NCBI GenBank assembly: GCA_036426205.1
Contig: CM071587.1
Span: forward strand, 3,313,447-3,377,446
Length of the DNA: 64,000 nt
Direction: 5' to 3'
From: Ascaphus truei
Taxonomy: Eukaryota; Chordata; Amphibia; Anura; Ascaphidae
The notes below the pieces were generated by a model. The model was given only the letters and a program-made list of their open reading frames with translations. It made no database searches and was not told the origin of the DNA. The position numbers and the translations under genes are program-made. Each line of letters starts with the position of its first letter. Positions within the stretch are counted from its first letter, which is position 1. This document shows positions 47,205 through 59,400 of this stretch, piece after piece.

Positions 47205-48180
47205 CCCACTCCAAAAAGTACCTGGGAAAAAAATAGACACAGGATTTTTTTCCCCTAAAAGGATCTTTAAAAAAAATCCTTGAAACTAAAAAAAAGATGG
47301 AAAAAAAAAGAACTGGTAAAGCCTGTGTTTCCGCTTAAAGGAATCACCTTCCAATAAATCCATATAATCTATAACCAACAAATATAGGGAAAACCTCAAT
47401 CGTCAAATAAATCATAAACCCCAAGAGGATACAGGTGAGAAATCAAAGTGTCTTAATCATTTTAAAACAAACATAACATAATACCTCTGAAAATGTAATA
47501 TATAACTTAAACCAATACATATATTTAAAAAAACGTACGCAGGCTGACACACCCGCTCAGAGAGACGCAACGCCCTTTATCACTGTGACACCACGCCCGA
47601 ACCACCTCATTTCACTCCGAATCATCGTGTAAACAATGGAAAAGGTAAAAGCAGCAACTGATTTGATTCTTTCAGAGAGAGTGGTGATTATGGGTGATAA
47701 TGGTATCAGGTAGGGGAATTATGGGGTCAGAATCCTAAAGCAAAGGATATGTTCATAACTGACCAGAAGTCTCAGCATTGACCACTGGCTCAGACTGGTA
47801 TGAGAGCACTGGAACGACAATGGTTTTCCAACTAATATTTAATAACGTCTTATTTGGTTTCAGAGAGAGGTTAAACATGAATGTTAAATCATAAAGTTAT
47901 ACTGTGACTTTTTTTTTAAATTTATGGTATGGTACTGAAAACTGAATTATGGGCAAAAAGAAAAAATGCTCCTCTCTATAAAGTGATACTTGTATAATTT
48001 ATTACATTAAAAAAGTGGAACATATATTTGCACATATATATATTTATCACTTTAAACTCTTACAATTGTGCGTGTGAATATTCAATTTATGTATATGGCA
48101 TTGTTCCCTAGGTGTATATACTTTTTATAATTCCTCTGCTTAGTGACATTATTTTCCATCATAAAGTAGCTGAAGGGAAG
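46986..48180. other. AT-rich sequence with a (TAA)n run; no gene seen
   Basis: A TAA repeat lies at about 47170-47204. The rest is AT-rich with no supported feature. Confidence 0.45.
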
Positions 48181-48730
48181 CACATATTACATAACGTGTT
48201 TCCATTCCAGCACATATGAAATAACGTGTTTCCATTCCAGCACATACTGTATGAGATAATGTGTTTCCATTCAAGATAACGTTTTCCTTCCACTGACTCA
48301 CGTCCATTCAGCACATATGATACGTGTTTCCATCCAGCACTATGATAACGTGTTCCATTCAGCACATATGATATAACGTGTTTCCATTCGTGTCCATCAG
48401 ACTATGACCATAACGCGTTCCATTCCAGCACATATGACATAACGCGTTTCCATTCCAGCACATATGACATAACGCGTTTCCATTCCAGCACATATGACAT
48501 AACGTCTTTTCGCATTCCAGCCCACATATGACATAACACGTTTTCCATTCCTCACATATGACATAACGCGTTTCCATTCCAGCACATATGACTAAACGTG
48601 TTTCCATTCCAGCACATATGAGATAACGTGTTTCCATTCCAGCACATATGACATAACGTGTTTCCATTCCAGCACATATGACATAACTGTTTCCATTCCA
48701 GCACATATGACATAACGCGTTTCCATCCAC
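48181..48730. repeat. 30-bp minisatellite, about 18 copies
   Basis: Unit CACATATGACATAACGCGTT followed by TCCATTCCAG, with TGTTT/CGTTT variants. The centre (48260-48560) carries small indels. Unrelated in sequence to the 30-bp array at 30611. Confidence 0.94.
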
Positions 48731-49831
48731 ACTTGCTCATAAGGAGAAAATATAAGCACTCACAAGCATGTGATTTTGCCACGGTGCACTCGATCCATCA
48801 CCCGCGATTCAGACAAATAGATAAGGGCGGACCCAATATAAGGTCCAACATCAGACCGAAACGTGATTTTGTATAAACGTGTACCCTTTTTTCACCAGTC
48901 TTTGGCACGCTGCCTGCCTGATCATTTTGTCCGTCCCAGCACATACACATAACGTCACACAAGCTTTCACTGGCCCCAATCCTACGTTTTCCGATGGGAA
49001 AATACATTTGTGATCAGATCCTGATTCCTCCAGATTCCCTGAGAAAAGCATATACCAACCTCTCCCCCCGAGCCGTAATAAGAAGCCCCGCCAAGGCATC
49101 CGCCGACAATAAACAACGGGGCGCCCAAATGCAAAGGAAGCTACGTGTATTTAGTTTACATAATGCTAAAGCAAGGAAGTGGCGTTTCCTTGCAGCTGAC
49201 CAACCCGAAGATTCGATCTAAGGAGACGTGCCACACACTCCGCACTTTTGGGTGTTCACAGTGAGTGTTGGACAGTCGCGACTGTTTGAGAAAGTCTCAA
49301 GGCTTATAAGCTTTGTCAAAAGCACAAGATTGGCTATTTGCACCATATTCCTATAAACGAAATAAAAAATACGCCCATGTTGACGCTGCACATGACACAT
49401 TGTCGTCGCTCTGAGGGTTTGTGGGTTTAGGATTACTTAAATATTTGTATCGAATCAGGACACTTATTACTAATCAATAATGGTTTGTTCTTGTATAGCG
49501 CTGCCAGGATTGTACAGGATTGTACCCACACCCGCGGCTCCACAGCCAATGCCACCCGCTAAAGTGGTATATACTGTATATCATTTTATTTAATGGATTT
49601 ATAACACGTTTCTTTTACCTTCTAAGCTCTAAAATGTTAAGAATTCAAATAATGTATCATTGCTTTTGTGCAGCGTGCGGCCATTACTACAGAATGACTC
49701 GTGCAATGAAGAAGTTACTATTAAATCATACCTTGAAACAATTTGCCCCTGGCGTCTTACTTCAAACAATGCTTCATGTCTTCTCCCTTATGATAATCAC
49801 CTATTTTCTTGTATTACTGACATCTGCGCAC
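48731..49831. other. Sequence without a recognised gene
   Basis: Holds a SINE 3'-end fragment near 49483-49512 (TTGTTCTTGTATAGCGCTGC, minus orientation). A 75-codon open frame at 48994-49221 has no recognisable motif. Confidence 0.4.
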
Positions 49832-50905
49832 GTGTTTTACAGAGCATTTTTGCAGACATTGAGTCCTGCCACCTTGGGCTTACATCTTGCTTTGCTCTGT
49901 GGCACAGTAGATAAAAGTGACTTCCCAAGTCACAAGGAACTGCATCGGGAATCGAACACAGGTTCCCTATTCAACTCCACGCGTCATTGGTTTGCAGAGC
50001 CATCAGCCTTCTTTCCTCACTGCAGCTTTACTCACTGATCTCTACTCACTGAGCTTTTACTCACTGAGCCTTTCCACACTGACCTTTTCCTCACTGAGCC
50101 TTTCCTCACTGACTTTTACTCACTGAGCTTTCCACCCTGACCTTTCTCACTGAGCCTTTCCTTCCTCACTGAGCTTTTTCACTGAACTTTACTCAGATCC
50201 GTTTCCACACTGCCCTTTCCTCACTGACTTTCCTCACTGAGCTTTTACTCACTGAGACCTTTCCACCACCTGACCTTTCGCCATACTGAGCTTTACATCA
50301 CTGAGCTGTTTACTCACTGAGCCTTCACACGGAGCCTTCCTCCTGAAGCTTTCTACTACTGAGCTTTTACTCACTGACTCCCTTCCACGCCGATCCTTTC
50401 CTCACTGAGCTTTTACTCACTGAGCTTTACGTCACTGGCCTTTTCCACGCCGGCCTTTCCTCACGGAGCGTCTACCACTGAGCTTTCCTCACTGAGCTTC
50501 TACTCACTGAGCTTTTACTCACTGAGCCTTTCCTCACTGAGCCTTTCCTCACTGAGCTTTTACTCACTGAGCCTTTCCACGCCGAGCCTTTCCACGCCGA
50601 GCCTTTCCTCGCCGAGCCTTTACTCATTGAGCCTTTACTCTCTGAGCCTCTACTCACTGGGCCTTTCCTCACTGAGATTTTCCTCACTGAGCCTTTACTC
50701 ACTGAGCCTTTACTCACTGAGCCTCTACTCACTGGGCCTTTCCTCACTGAGATTTTCCTCACTGAGCCTTTACTCACTGAGCCTTTACTCACTGAGCCTC
50801 TACTCACTGGGCCTTTCCTCACTGGGATTTTCCTCACTGAGCCTCTACTCACTGAGCGTTTACTCACTGAGCCTCTACTCACTGAGCCGCTCCTTCAGCC
50901 CATGA
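49832..50905 (-). mobile_element. tRNA-derived SINE with a tandemly expanded A-box head
   Basis: On the minus strand the SINE body is at 49832-50025: GTGTTCGATTCCCG (B box) then TTCCTTGTGACTTGGGAAGT. Upstream lies the 15-bp array. The far end (50905-50880) reads CTGAAGGAGCGGCTCAGTGA, matching the SINE 5' head (GAAGGAGCGGACCAGTGAGT) of 41712-41948. A separate head-like GAAGGCTGATGGCTCTGC beside the body leaves open that two SINEs are joined. Confidence 0.6.
50030..50890 (-). repeat. 15-bp array of an A-box-like unit, about 57 copies
   Basis: On the minus strand the unit is GGCTCAGTGAGTAAA, with GGAAA, AGAGG and GCGTGG variants. At 50640-50860 five units form a 75-bp higher-order repeat. Indel-rich at 50110-50510, clean after that. 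Open frames are repeat artefacts. Confidence 0.92.
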
Positions 50906-52960
50906 TGTTTATTACAGATTCAGTAACTGTGTTCTTGTCATGAACTGAGTTGTGGTATCTGCATCTGACCTGTCCTGCACAGCATCCAACACGAGGATCA
51001 TTAGGACCACCTGCCAACATTCAACCCAAGGTCCTAGGACCATCGGAAACTGGAGTCATTGTTGCAGGCTCCTTCAGAAACCTGACATGCAAGTAACACA
51101 ATAGCTGGAAATGGTGCAGCGTGCAGGGTATCAGTTTAGCCTTCCAGCAAAAGTCATGAGCTATGCATCACTGTGTACTTTATACAAGAGCTGAATCAAA
51201 CCTCTAGAGGCCTCCATATTAATCATGAAAGTGCAGAAATAGATTTTCTCAATCACCCTCCACATGCATACATCCATCCTTATAATGGAATATATTTGCT
51301 ACACTCTCCTGCACCCCTGGTCTATTATTATTCTGTGCGCAGGAAAAATGATGCAGGGAGGCGTGAGAGAGCCAATAGGAGGAGGTCTTCACCATCTAGC
51401 GTATTGTAACAATAAATTACTATGCCATATTCCTGTATCCAATCCCTCGGTATTATTTGTGGCTTGCGGGCAAATTAGAAAGAAACACATTGTTAGGATT
51501 CAGAAAAAAGAGAAGGAGAAAGGACTCCTGCATTCAAATTCCCTCAACATTTACACATAAGAAAACGACACTTTTGTCCAACCTCTATGCAAAGTGTTCT
51601 GCAGAAAAATCCGGAGCGATACAGGGCAACTGTGATCTCACGCCTCTGGTGCAGCATCATATCATAATGGGGTAGTAAAAAGGATTGTTCTCTAGATGCT
51701 GAGACTACTCATCTGATAAATACTGTCAGTTTTAAAACACACATTTGTGGCTTTTTTTAAGCTGACTTTTTTTTTTACTTTCTACATGTATTCTTTGATG
51801 CTCTGCCACTTGCTTTTACCTTTTACAGTAGATCATTTAGTGGAACATACATGTTCGGAGTATATTTATAACGACTTGTGCGCATGAACAGTATGTATAC
51901 AGCGCTATTCCCCACATGGGGCAAATAGATGTCAGAAGGATACAGAATGACACTGCCACTGTTTATTCTTCAAGTGTGTTATAGTGCTGTTACTTTATCA
52001 TTATGCAGCACAATGTACGTGTGTGACGTACAAGTATTACTGATTGTAAGTCAAGTATTTCTACCACGGTGAGATCACCTTCCCGCCACCAACAGCAGGT
52101 GGGATTGAAGCCTTTGTAACTGCTATCAACCTTAATTATCTTGCTGTAATACTTTTTACAAGAGATGTACCTTATTGTCACAATACAGACGAAGGCCAGG
52201 AGGCTTATCCAACAGATTGGGAGATGGGTAGATTGGATGGGTCAAGTAGTCCTTATCTGCTGCCAATGTCTATGCGTCTAACTTGGACATCCCATAGCAA
52301 ACAGATGTTAACTATGCATCTGTCAGAAGCTAACGAAGTAAGGGTGAGGGGAGGCATGTCCTCACCACTGGGATGGGTTATCTCCTGCCTTCTGAGCTAG
52401 GAAGGCTTCAAGTTTCTTACCTGCTGTCAAAATTACACCTAGCCTACCTGCTTTATACATCTGCTGCTCTTCCCTGGGGCCATCAGTGAGCTGCACTGAA
52501 TGTCCATCTGTCACCTTCACCACAAAAGCAGGAAGCAGGAACAAGTTTGCAAAGAATAGGACAGATGTGAGTCTAGGCAAATATTAAACAAGCTCGGGCC
52601 GATCCACTTTCAGACTTGCTGGAAAAGTACAAACCACGTTCTTGTTTTTGTTGTTGTTGGAACTAAACTATGAGGTTTAGTTTAATAAGAGATTAGATGC
52701 AATTTTATCACACTAGTCCCAGTAAAAAAAAAAAAAAAAGACTTTACATTGCAATGTTTGTTTATGAAATGAAGTAGTTAAGTCTGTTCCGTTAACCCAT
52801 TTCCCAAAATGGCACAGAGATACAGTGTATACTGTATAACACAAATCAGACTTCACGGCTCATCACTGAGCAATAAAACAGTAATTTCACATATTTTCTG
52901 AGTCGCATTTTACAGCGTTTGTCTCTAGAATAGAAACTTACTGGAAAATAAAGTGTGTGA
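50906..52960. other. Sequence without a recognised gene
   Basis: No repeat family, RNA gene or exon supported. The frame at 52362-52580 begins with TTG and has no in-frame ATG at its hydrophobic start. Confidence 0.4.
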
Positions 52961-52993
52961 GGGGGGGTGGAAAGTGGATTGTAAGGTAGTTGA

Positions 52994-53006
52994 ATATATA
53001 TATATA

Positions 53007-53042
<36 letters not shown>
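52994..53042. repeat. (TA)n microsatellite
   Basis: Alternating TA run with one TTT interruption. Confidence 0.95.
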
Positions 53043-53045
<3 letters not shown>

Positions 53046-53306
53046 AAAAGATCACTTGTGAGCACATTCACATGTCTTAGACAGGTCTGCACTCCTGCCT
53101 TTCAACCATTATCACCTTGCATACAGTGCTCCCACTGCAGCAAGGGATTCTGGGAAATGACATGCAAATGAGCACACCTATATATGTACTTTGCAACAAG
53201 ATGAAACTTAAGGGAGTTCAGATACATTATATGAATAAGAGCAGCAATTGCCACCCACAGTCTGCTTCACAAAATGACACTTGCTTTTACTTCACACTAA
53301 CGCTAC

Positions 53307-53629
53307 GGCCTCAGTGAGCGTGGTGCGCGTGCGACGGGGTGCCTGGCGGCGCGCGTTCCCTGCATCCAAGCGCTCTGAAAGACTTCAGATCACTAGCGAT
53401 GGGGGAAAGGGGGTGGGGGTGTGGCAGGGGCGCGGCCATGATGTCACGCGGCTGGTTCGCCTTCATTGGCTGAACCGCCGCCGTGACGTGGCAAACGCTC
53501 GCCCGCCGCGCCAAAAGACAAAAATCTTGTCTGTTGGCGCATCGCGGTTTCTGCAGGCGCGCGGCGGCAGTGACAGGGGCCGGCCCAATAGAGGGCCATA
53601 GCGCGAGCAGTGGCGATGAGGCTGAGGCC
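53307..53629. mobile_element. GC-rich Harbinger-like MITE
   Basis: Ends GGCCTCAGTGAGCG and GATGAGGCTGAGGCC then TTA; the left triplet is imperfect (TAC). Interior: TGATGTCA (53439), ATTGGCTG (53465), GTGACGTGG. Strongly CpG-rich relative to the flanks. Confidence 0.7.
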
Positions 53630-54196
53630 TTAAACCGACCCACGGCCAGCGAGCCTTCAGCTTTGGCCTTTCTGCCCAAGCTGATTTCATAGCAGTTGCT
53701 TAGGCAGCTGTGCAGCTTCTCACATGGAAACTCACCTGCAGGTTAAGCGAATGTAAATATATATGGTGCAGGTGTTACACATGCCAACAAAACATTAACA
53801 TATAATCTTTTTTTTTTTTACGTCTTTGGATGTAACTAAATGTAACTAAAATGACATTACAATAAGCTGTTGGCTTCTGCTCCCAAATGTTTTCTGATCT
53901 GGCCGCTTTGGAGAACTCGTTGACGAGCCTAATCCCCTTCCCTGGCAGTGAAGAGGTTAAATGACTATCTCACAGTGTCAACGAGGGGAAAGAACTTCTC
54001 ATTATTCCCCTCTACTGACACCGAATGAATTCCCTCTGCCCTGATCTCTGCTTTGAATGGCGCTTTCTTTTTCTACTATATATATATAAATATATATATA
54101 TTAACACACATTCCCAGCTACCACAAACTTCTACACCCACCACATCATGAATATATATGTCAAAAAAGAGTGCTACTGGGTGTGGCAAATGTATAC

Positions 54197-54578
54197 AACA
54201 AAAGACAGGGGTGCCCAATGCTACATCCAATTGACATAACATATGGTAATAAGTATAACGTTTAAATACTTCAATAATAACAATAATTACTTGGTTATTT
54301 AGTTAAAAAGGTATTTTCACTTTGCTGCAAGAACAGGACCTGCTGTGGTTCTTTCCCCTCATACAGGGGTAAAGGGGAGGGTCCATAGTGTAATGTAGGA
54401 TCTGCATTTTTGGTTATACCTTGACGTTTGGTATGCAGGCTTACGACTCTTTGGCCAAAGGGTTTAACTAAATAACCAAGTAATTATTGTTATTATTGAA
54501 GTATTTAAACTTTATACTTATTACCATATATGTTTTGTCAATTGAATGTAGCATTGGGCACCCCTGTCTTTTGATATA
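54197..54578. mobile_element. Long terminal-inverted-repeat element, arms about 115 bp
   Basis: The left arm from AAAAGACAGGGGTGCCCAAT to ACTTGGTTATTTAGTTAAA is mirrored by TTTAACTAAATAACCAAGT to ATTGGGCACCCCTGTCTTTT. A spacer of about 150 bp separates the arms, which differ at only a few positions. Confidence 0.93.
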
Positions 54579-55211
54579 TATATATTGCGGAATAAATGTG
54601 TGTGCTTCAGTATTAGGTGATATCTTTTTTATTTGGACTTGCAATTTATGTCATGGGACAAGCTTTCGGGAGTTCTCCTCTCTTCCTCAGGTCGGCAAAA
54701 CTGATATACACAGGAATCTATGGCTAAAACAGAGGGTATCGCAACTGGACTAACAGCTATTTCCGTTTATTTATATATATATATATATATTTATTTATTT
54801 TTGCCGTGCTCTCCTTTATTATTTTGCTTCTGATTTCGCATCTGAACCCTTTTTTTTATTTTTTTTTGCATTCAGTAATAACCAAATGCAGGCTGTGTAC
54901 TTTAATCTCCCAAACACAGGCTCACTGCTGTGAAAATCATATACATGGACCTCCCTACATCGCGTGCTTTCTTTTTCTATTTATATGCAAATACTAACCT
55001 TTCACCCAAGCTGGCTCGAAGAAGAATTTTCCTAAAAATGCAAATAAACGATGCAGTCATTTCAGCGCTCCTTGAATCTTTTCATTTCCCCCCCCCCCCC
55101 TTTTTTTTTTATCTAACAGGGCTATGAAACAGAAGCCACGGACGGCAGCAGTCATTATTTTTATGAATCTACAGTGCATATTGAGCCTGGAACAATCAGC
55201 CACGCTTATAA

Positions 55212-55547
55212 GGCTGCGTCCAGGGTTGAGGCGCGCTGAGGCTGAGGGAAAACGGGTGCTTTCCCTGGCCTTGGTTAGCGCGCCATCCGTGGGCGTGTCT
55301 GGGGGGGCGGGCCAGTGACGTCATGGAGCTGGTTCGCCCTCATTGGACGAACCGCTCCCGTGACCGGCCCTGCGCTCCCGTGAGCGCAAAATCTAAAATT
55401 TGGATAAGACCTACGCTTCCGCACGCTTGCGGAAGAGTAGGCGAGCCCCTACTAAAGCCGCTCTCATTGCGGCTGCAGGGGCTCACTGAGAAGCACCAGC
55501 GCGCCTCAGCACGGGTCAGCGCCTAAGCGCTGACCATGCCCGAGGCC
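55212..55547. mobile_element. GC-rich Harbinger-like MITE with TAA duplication
   Basis: 336 bp; ends GGCTGCGTCCAGGGTTGAGG and CATGCCCGAGGCC; TAA on both sides (55209-55211, 55548-55550). Contains TGACGTCA (55316-55323) and ATTGG (55342). Confidence 0.82.
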
Positions 55548-55667
55548 TAATGGGGAAGGGTTCGCTTGTTTGCTTTGGTGACAAATGCAGCCTGGTTCTG
55601 TGTAAGGAGCAGTTGATATAGCACCTGTATTTACTATGTGCCCGCCATACTACTATATTTGACAAAT

Positions 55668-55852
55668 TAGATTGTAAGCTCTTCGGGGCAGGGACTCTTT
55701 TTCCTAAATATTAATTTTATGTCTGAAGCACTTCTACCCTTTGTGTTATTTATATTAGTTGTTATTTATATGATTGTCCCGTGTATTACTGCTGTGACGC
55801 GCTATGCACATTAATGGCGCTATATAAATACAGACATACACATACATACATC
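55668..55852 (+). mobile_element. Non-LTR retroelement 3' tail
   Basis: TTAGATTGTAAGCTCTTCGG, GGCAGGGACTCTTTTTCC, TGTCTGAAGCACTTCTACCC, TTATATGATTGTCCCGTGTA, GCGCTATATAAATACAGACA, then ACATACATACAT. Among the most complete tails here. Confidence 0.82.
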
Positions 55853-56001
55853 CCGGAGATAAATTGTATTCGTTGGGCTATAATATACCATATGCAACAT
55901 ATCACTTAGCTTTACTCATATATCCTTAGAGTTACAGCGCAGTATCTTTTACACTTGGAACCTTTTGCTGTCAGAGGAAGCGGCAACACATGGCAGCTTA
56001 A

Positions 56002-56615
56002 CCCTTTGAGTGTCGGACTGGCCGCCGCACCGTCCGCGTGTCATGGCCCCCTTCCGGCACAGTTTGGGGCACATGACCACGGCAGCCATTTTCAGGAAAC
56101 GGAAGATCTGCCGTTTTCCTCCGCGGGAACGTAGGACGCGATCGAACCAGGAAAAACAACCCTTCCCTGGGCAGGACGTAGTCACGATGTCATGGCAAGC
56201 CCTGGAGTGTCGGACCCCATGACGCAGTGACTGTCTTGGGGCACTCAGGGACGCCAAAAGCACGTTTTGGGACCCGGTGAAATTTTTTTTTCGGGCCCTC
56301 CCCCCCACAACTGTTTTCTCTCCCGAACTTGCTGCCGCCCTCCTTCTCCTTTTGAACCGCAGTGTCAAATGACGCCGTGGACGTCACCAACGTGACGTCG
56401 CACGGCGCCACGGTAATGTGACATCATTTGACGCATGACATCGCTGCGGTTCAGGAGGAGGGCGGCAGCAAGGAGTGACAAATAATGACACTACTGAGAA
56501 AAACATATGCAACATAGTCGGGCCCCGGATCCCCTTCCGGACCGGCCCCCCGTGATTGGTACCGGCTTCCGCCCCCCCCCCCCCTCTCGTCAGCCATGGG
56601 AAGAACTCAAAGGGT
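56002..56615. mobile_element. piggyBac-like MITE with TTAA target and a nested palindrome
   Basis: Flanked by TTAA (55998-56001 and 56616-56619). TIR CCCTTTGAGTG left, ACTCAAAGGGT region right. Inside, GCCGCCCTCCTTCTC through TTTGAACCGCAG pairs with CTGCGGTTCAGGAGGAGGGC across 56329-56480. Ends in a long C-run patch. Confidence 0.72.
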
Positions 56616-57740
56616 TTAAAGCAGCAATTCCCCCCCCCCCCCCCCCCCCAGATATCTATCCAAGTTAAACTCAGATAATGTCCTGCCCTGATGCAGAGTT
56701 TCTTGCTTGAAACGAATTCTTGGCACATTGCGTCATGTCCAATACCTCATTGATACAATTTCAATTAAAAAACAGAATAATGGGTGTTTTATTCATAACT
56801 AGTATTGGCCAATATTAATTATTCGTGTAATATTATATAATAGCCGTGCTGTGAAAATAATATATTTGTTGGCTACGTAATGAAACGGCCATGCTGCGTC
56901 TGATCCATTTTGGGTTGATACATCATTTAATTTGGCATGAACAATTTTCGGATTTATGCCAGGTCCACATTTTAAGTACACATCATGAACATCCGTACGC
57001 CAAACGCATCCATTTCTGTGGCCCAAATATATTTGACTAAAGCTATGCGCACATGCAGAAAATAAGGAGGAGCACACAGGTGCAATTAAGTAGGAGATAT
57101 CCGAGCTTCAATTTTACGCCATAAATGCCGCTTGCGATGCTTAGTACTTCGGCCACGTAATATTTCAACTGCACATATCTCCAGAACAAGGCCACGGATT
57201 TTACAAATAAAAACATCCTTCTAAAAGTAAAATAAATATATATTTTTAAATAGCGCTCAGTGGGGGTGCTGCCTTAAGGGTTAACATGGCAAATTGACTT
57301 TTAAGCCCCCCTCCTCCCCCCCACTCATCCTCAGCCATCCTTAACTACTTTCAGCGATAAAGGGGAGTATTGGTGTTTGAATGGTAAATAAATTGTGGCT
57401 TCTCATACTGTAACCTATTATTAACATTGATCATCGCTGCCCAGCTTTCAGACGCAGCACACAGGGCTGTTTTAAGACCTGCGAAGGCCGTTGGCACTTT
57501 TATTTCTAGAGGCCGGTGTGTCGGAAATTTTTACTTGTTTTTACGCTAATTTCATCGTTTGCTTGTTTCTTTCGATACGAGCGATATTTGGCATCGATAC
57601 TTATGTTTCGATATTTAAAGGTATCGCTACTTCGAAGGCATTTTAAATTAAAATTTGCAGTTTTCTCCTATTTTGGGATTTTTTTTTTTGTTTAGGTAAT
57701 TGTTCAAGTGAAATATTGTAGGCCCTAAAAAGTTCGTAGG

Positions 57741-57920
57741 TAGGGGTGTCAGGTATTGAACTGGACTGCCCTGTATTTGGACACTCTGTCCAGTAAAAAA
57801 TGAGAGGTGCTGTAATACTGGACATGTATGTGTCTGGTATTTTCCTCCCTGGACATAGTGACCTGACGCACCTTTCACCATTCAGTCCAGTATTTTTGGA
57901 GAAGCCACCTGGCAACCCTA
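57741..57920. mobile_element. hAT-type MITE, 180 bp
   Basis: TIR TAGGGGTGTCAGGT and right end ACCTGGCAACCCTA. Flanking octamers TTCGTAGG and TTCGATGG match at 6 of 8 positions, as expected of an old hAT duplication. Same family as 12966-13313. Confidence 0.78.
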
Positions 57921-58299
57921 TTCGATGGCCCTAGGCACTGCCTATGTAGGTCTAGTTCCCGTCACTGTATCCCTAAACCCTTCTATGCCACGGGGATGCA
58001 ATGCACAGGTTCTGCTTGAATGGGGAGGTGAGCATTCTGTACATTACGAAGGCAGCTTACCCCTTCCTCAAATGCCACCTGGGCCTTTAAATAAGGCAGT
58101 AATATTTGGGAGTTAGAAACAGGACAGTTCAAATGCAATCACACGTGACTGCTGCGCCTTCTCTCGGTAAGAGTAGATTTAATTAGCATGAAATAGGGTG
58201 AATTCAGAATATACAGTATAGTGTGGTCACAGAGCAGAGCTGAACAAGCAGACAGTACAAGAGAAGCTGTGCATGGGGGATAGGACTCGAGGAATGTCC

Positions 58300-58560
58300 A
58301 GCAATTGTATTGTATTGTATGTCTTTATTTATATAGCGCCATTAATGTACATAGCGCTTCACAGTAGTTATACACGTGGTAATCAAATAAATAACAGATA
58401 ATATAAATAACAGGTCATGGGAGTAAGTGCTACAGGCATAAAAGTAACATTAAGGAAGAGGAGTCCCTGCCCCGAGGAGCTTACAGTCTAATTAGTGGGT
58501 AGGGAGAACGCACAGAGACAGTAGGAGGGAGTTCTGTGATGTGTTCTCCCGATATCTGCG
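58300..58560 (-). mobile_element. LINE 3' tail, reverse orientation
   Basis: TGTATGTCTTTATTTATATA, GCGCCATTAATGTACATAGC, GAGTCCCTGCCCCGAGGAGC, TTACAGTCTAATTAGTGGGT, then CACAGAGACAGTAGGAGGGA. Collinear with 3406-3630. Confidence 0.8.
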
Positions 58561-58990
58561 GGAGTTCTGAATGTGCGATGGTATTCAGTGGTACCCAAAC
58601 TTTCCTATCTGCACAACCAAACTTCCACTTTTAAAAGAAAGGAAGGCATTTATTTAACAAAGATTTGTCTCCTGAAGACACTGGTCTTATATCCTTACTG
58701 GAATACATAGAGCAGTGGTGAAAAGCAGTGGTGAAAATAAAAGTTGTTACATGACTGAGTGCTTTTACTTTCCTACAACTACAATGTTACTAAAAACTAC
58801 GCGTTGAAGCACGTGTGCACCACATTCAACTTATTTGCATTAATTAATAATACAACAGAGGACAAATTAGTTCCAACTCAACACCAAGGAGACTATCGAG
58901 GGACAGGAAACCACTGTCCGGCGCCTTTAAGGGCTCAACTAATCCCACACATAACAGATGTATCAGGCAGGTTTGCTCACAACAGATTAC

Positions 58991-59350
58991 CCCCCCCCCC
59001 CCCTCTCTCTCTCTCTCTCTCTTTCCTCGCTCTCACTTTGTATTTTTCTCTTCATCTCTCTCTCTCTCCCTCTGTATTTTTCTCTTCACCTCTCTCTCTC
59101 TCTCTCTCTCTCCCTCTCTCTCTGTGTATTTTTCTCTTCACCTCTCTCTCTGTTTTTTCCCGCTCTTCACCTCTCTCGCTCTCTCGCTCTCTGTATTTTT
59201 CTCTTCACCTCTCTCTCTATTTTTTTTCTCTTCACCTCTCTCTCTCTCTCTCTCTCTCTGTATTTTTCTCTTCACCTATCTCTCTCTCCCCCCTCTCTCT
59301 CTCTGTGTGTATTTTTCTCTTCACTTCTCTCTCTCTGTATTTTTCTCTTC

Positions 59351-59397
<47 letters not shown>

Positions 59398-59400
59398 TTC
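58991..59400. repeat. CT-rich tandem repeat
   Basis: Repeats of TATTTTTCTCTTCACCTCTC with (CT)n spacers of varying length. Nearly pure pyrimidine on the plus strand. The long open frames through it (58759-59499 and others) are low-complexity artefacts. Confidence 0.93.

Noticed and set aside
48181..48730. CRISPR-like appearance of regular 30-bp repeats
   Set aside because: The units are directly adjacent without unique spacers, and the window is clearly eukaryotic.
50472..50905. Ser/Lys-Gly repeat frames in the 15-bp array
   Set aside because: The period of 15 keeps frames open; this is a SINE-derived tandem array.
52362..52580. Minus-strand frame with a hydrophobic, signal-peptide-like start
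   Set aside because: Its first codon is TTG, not ATG, a stop lies two codons further upstream, and no family is recognised.
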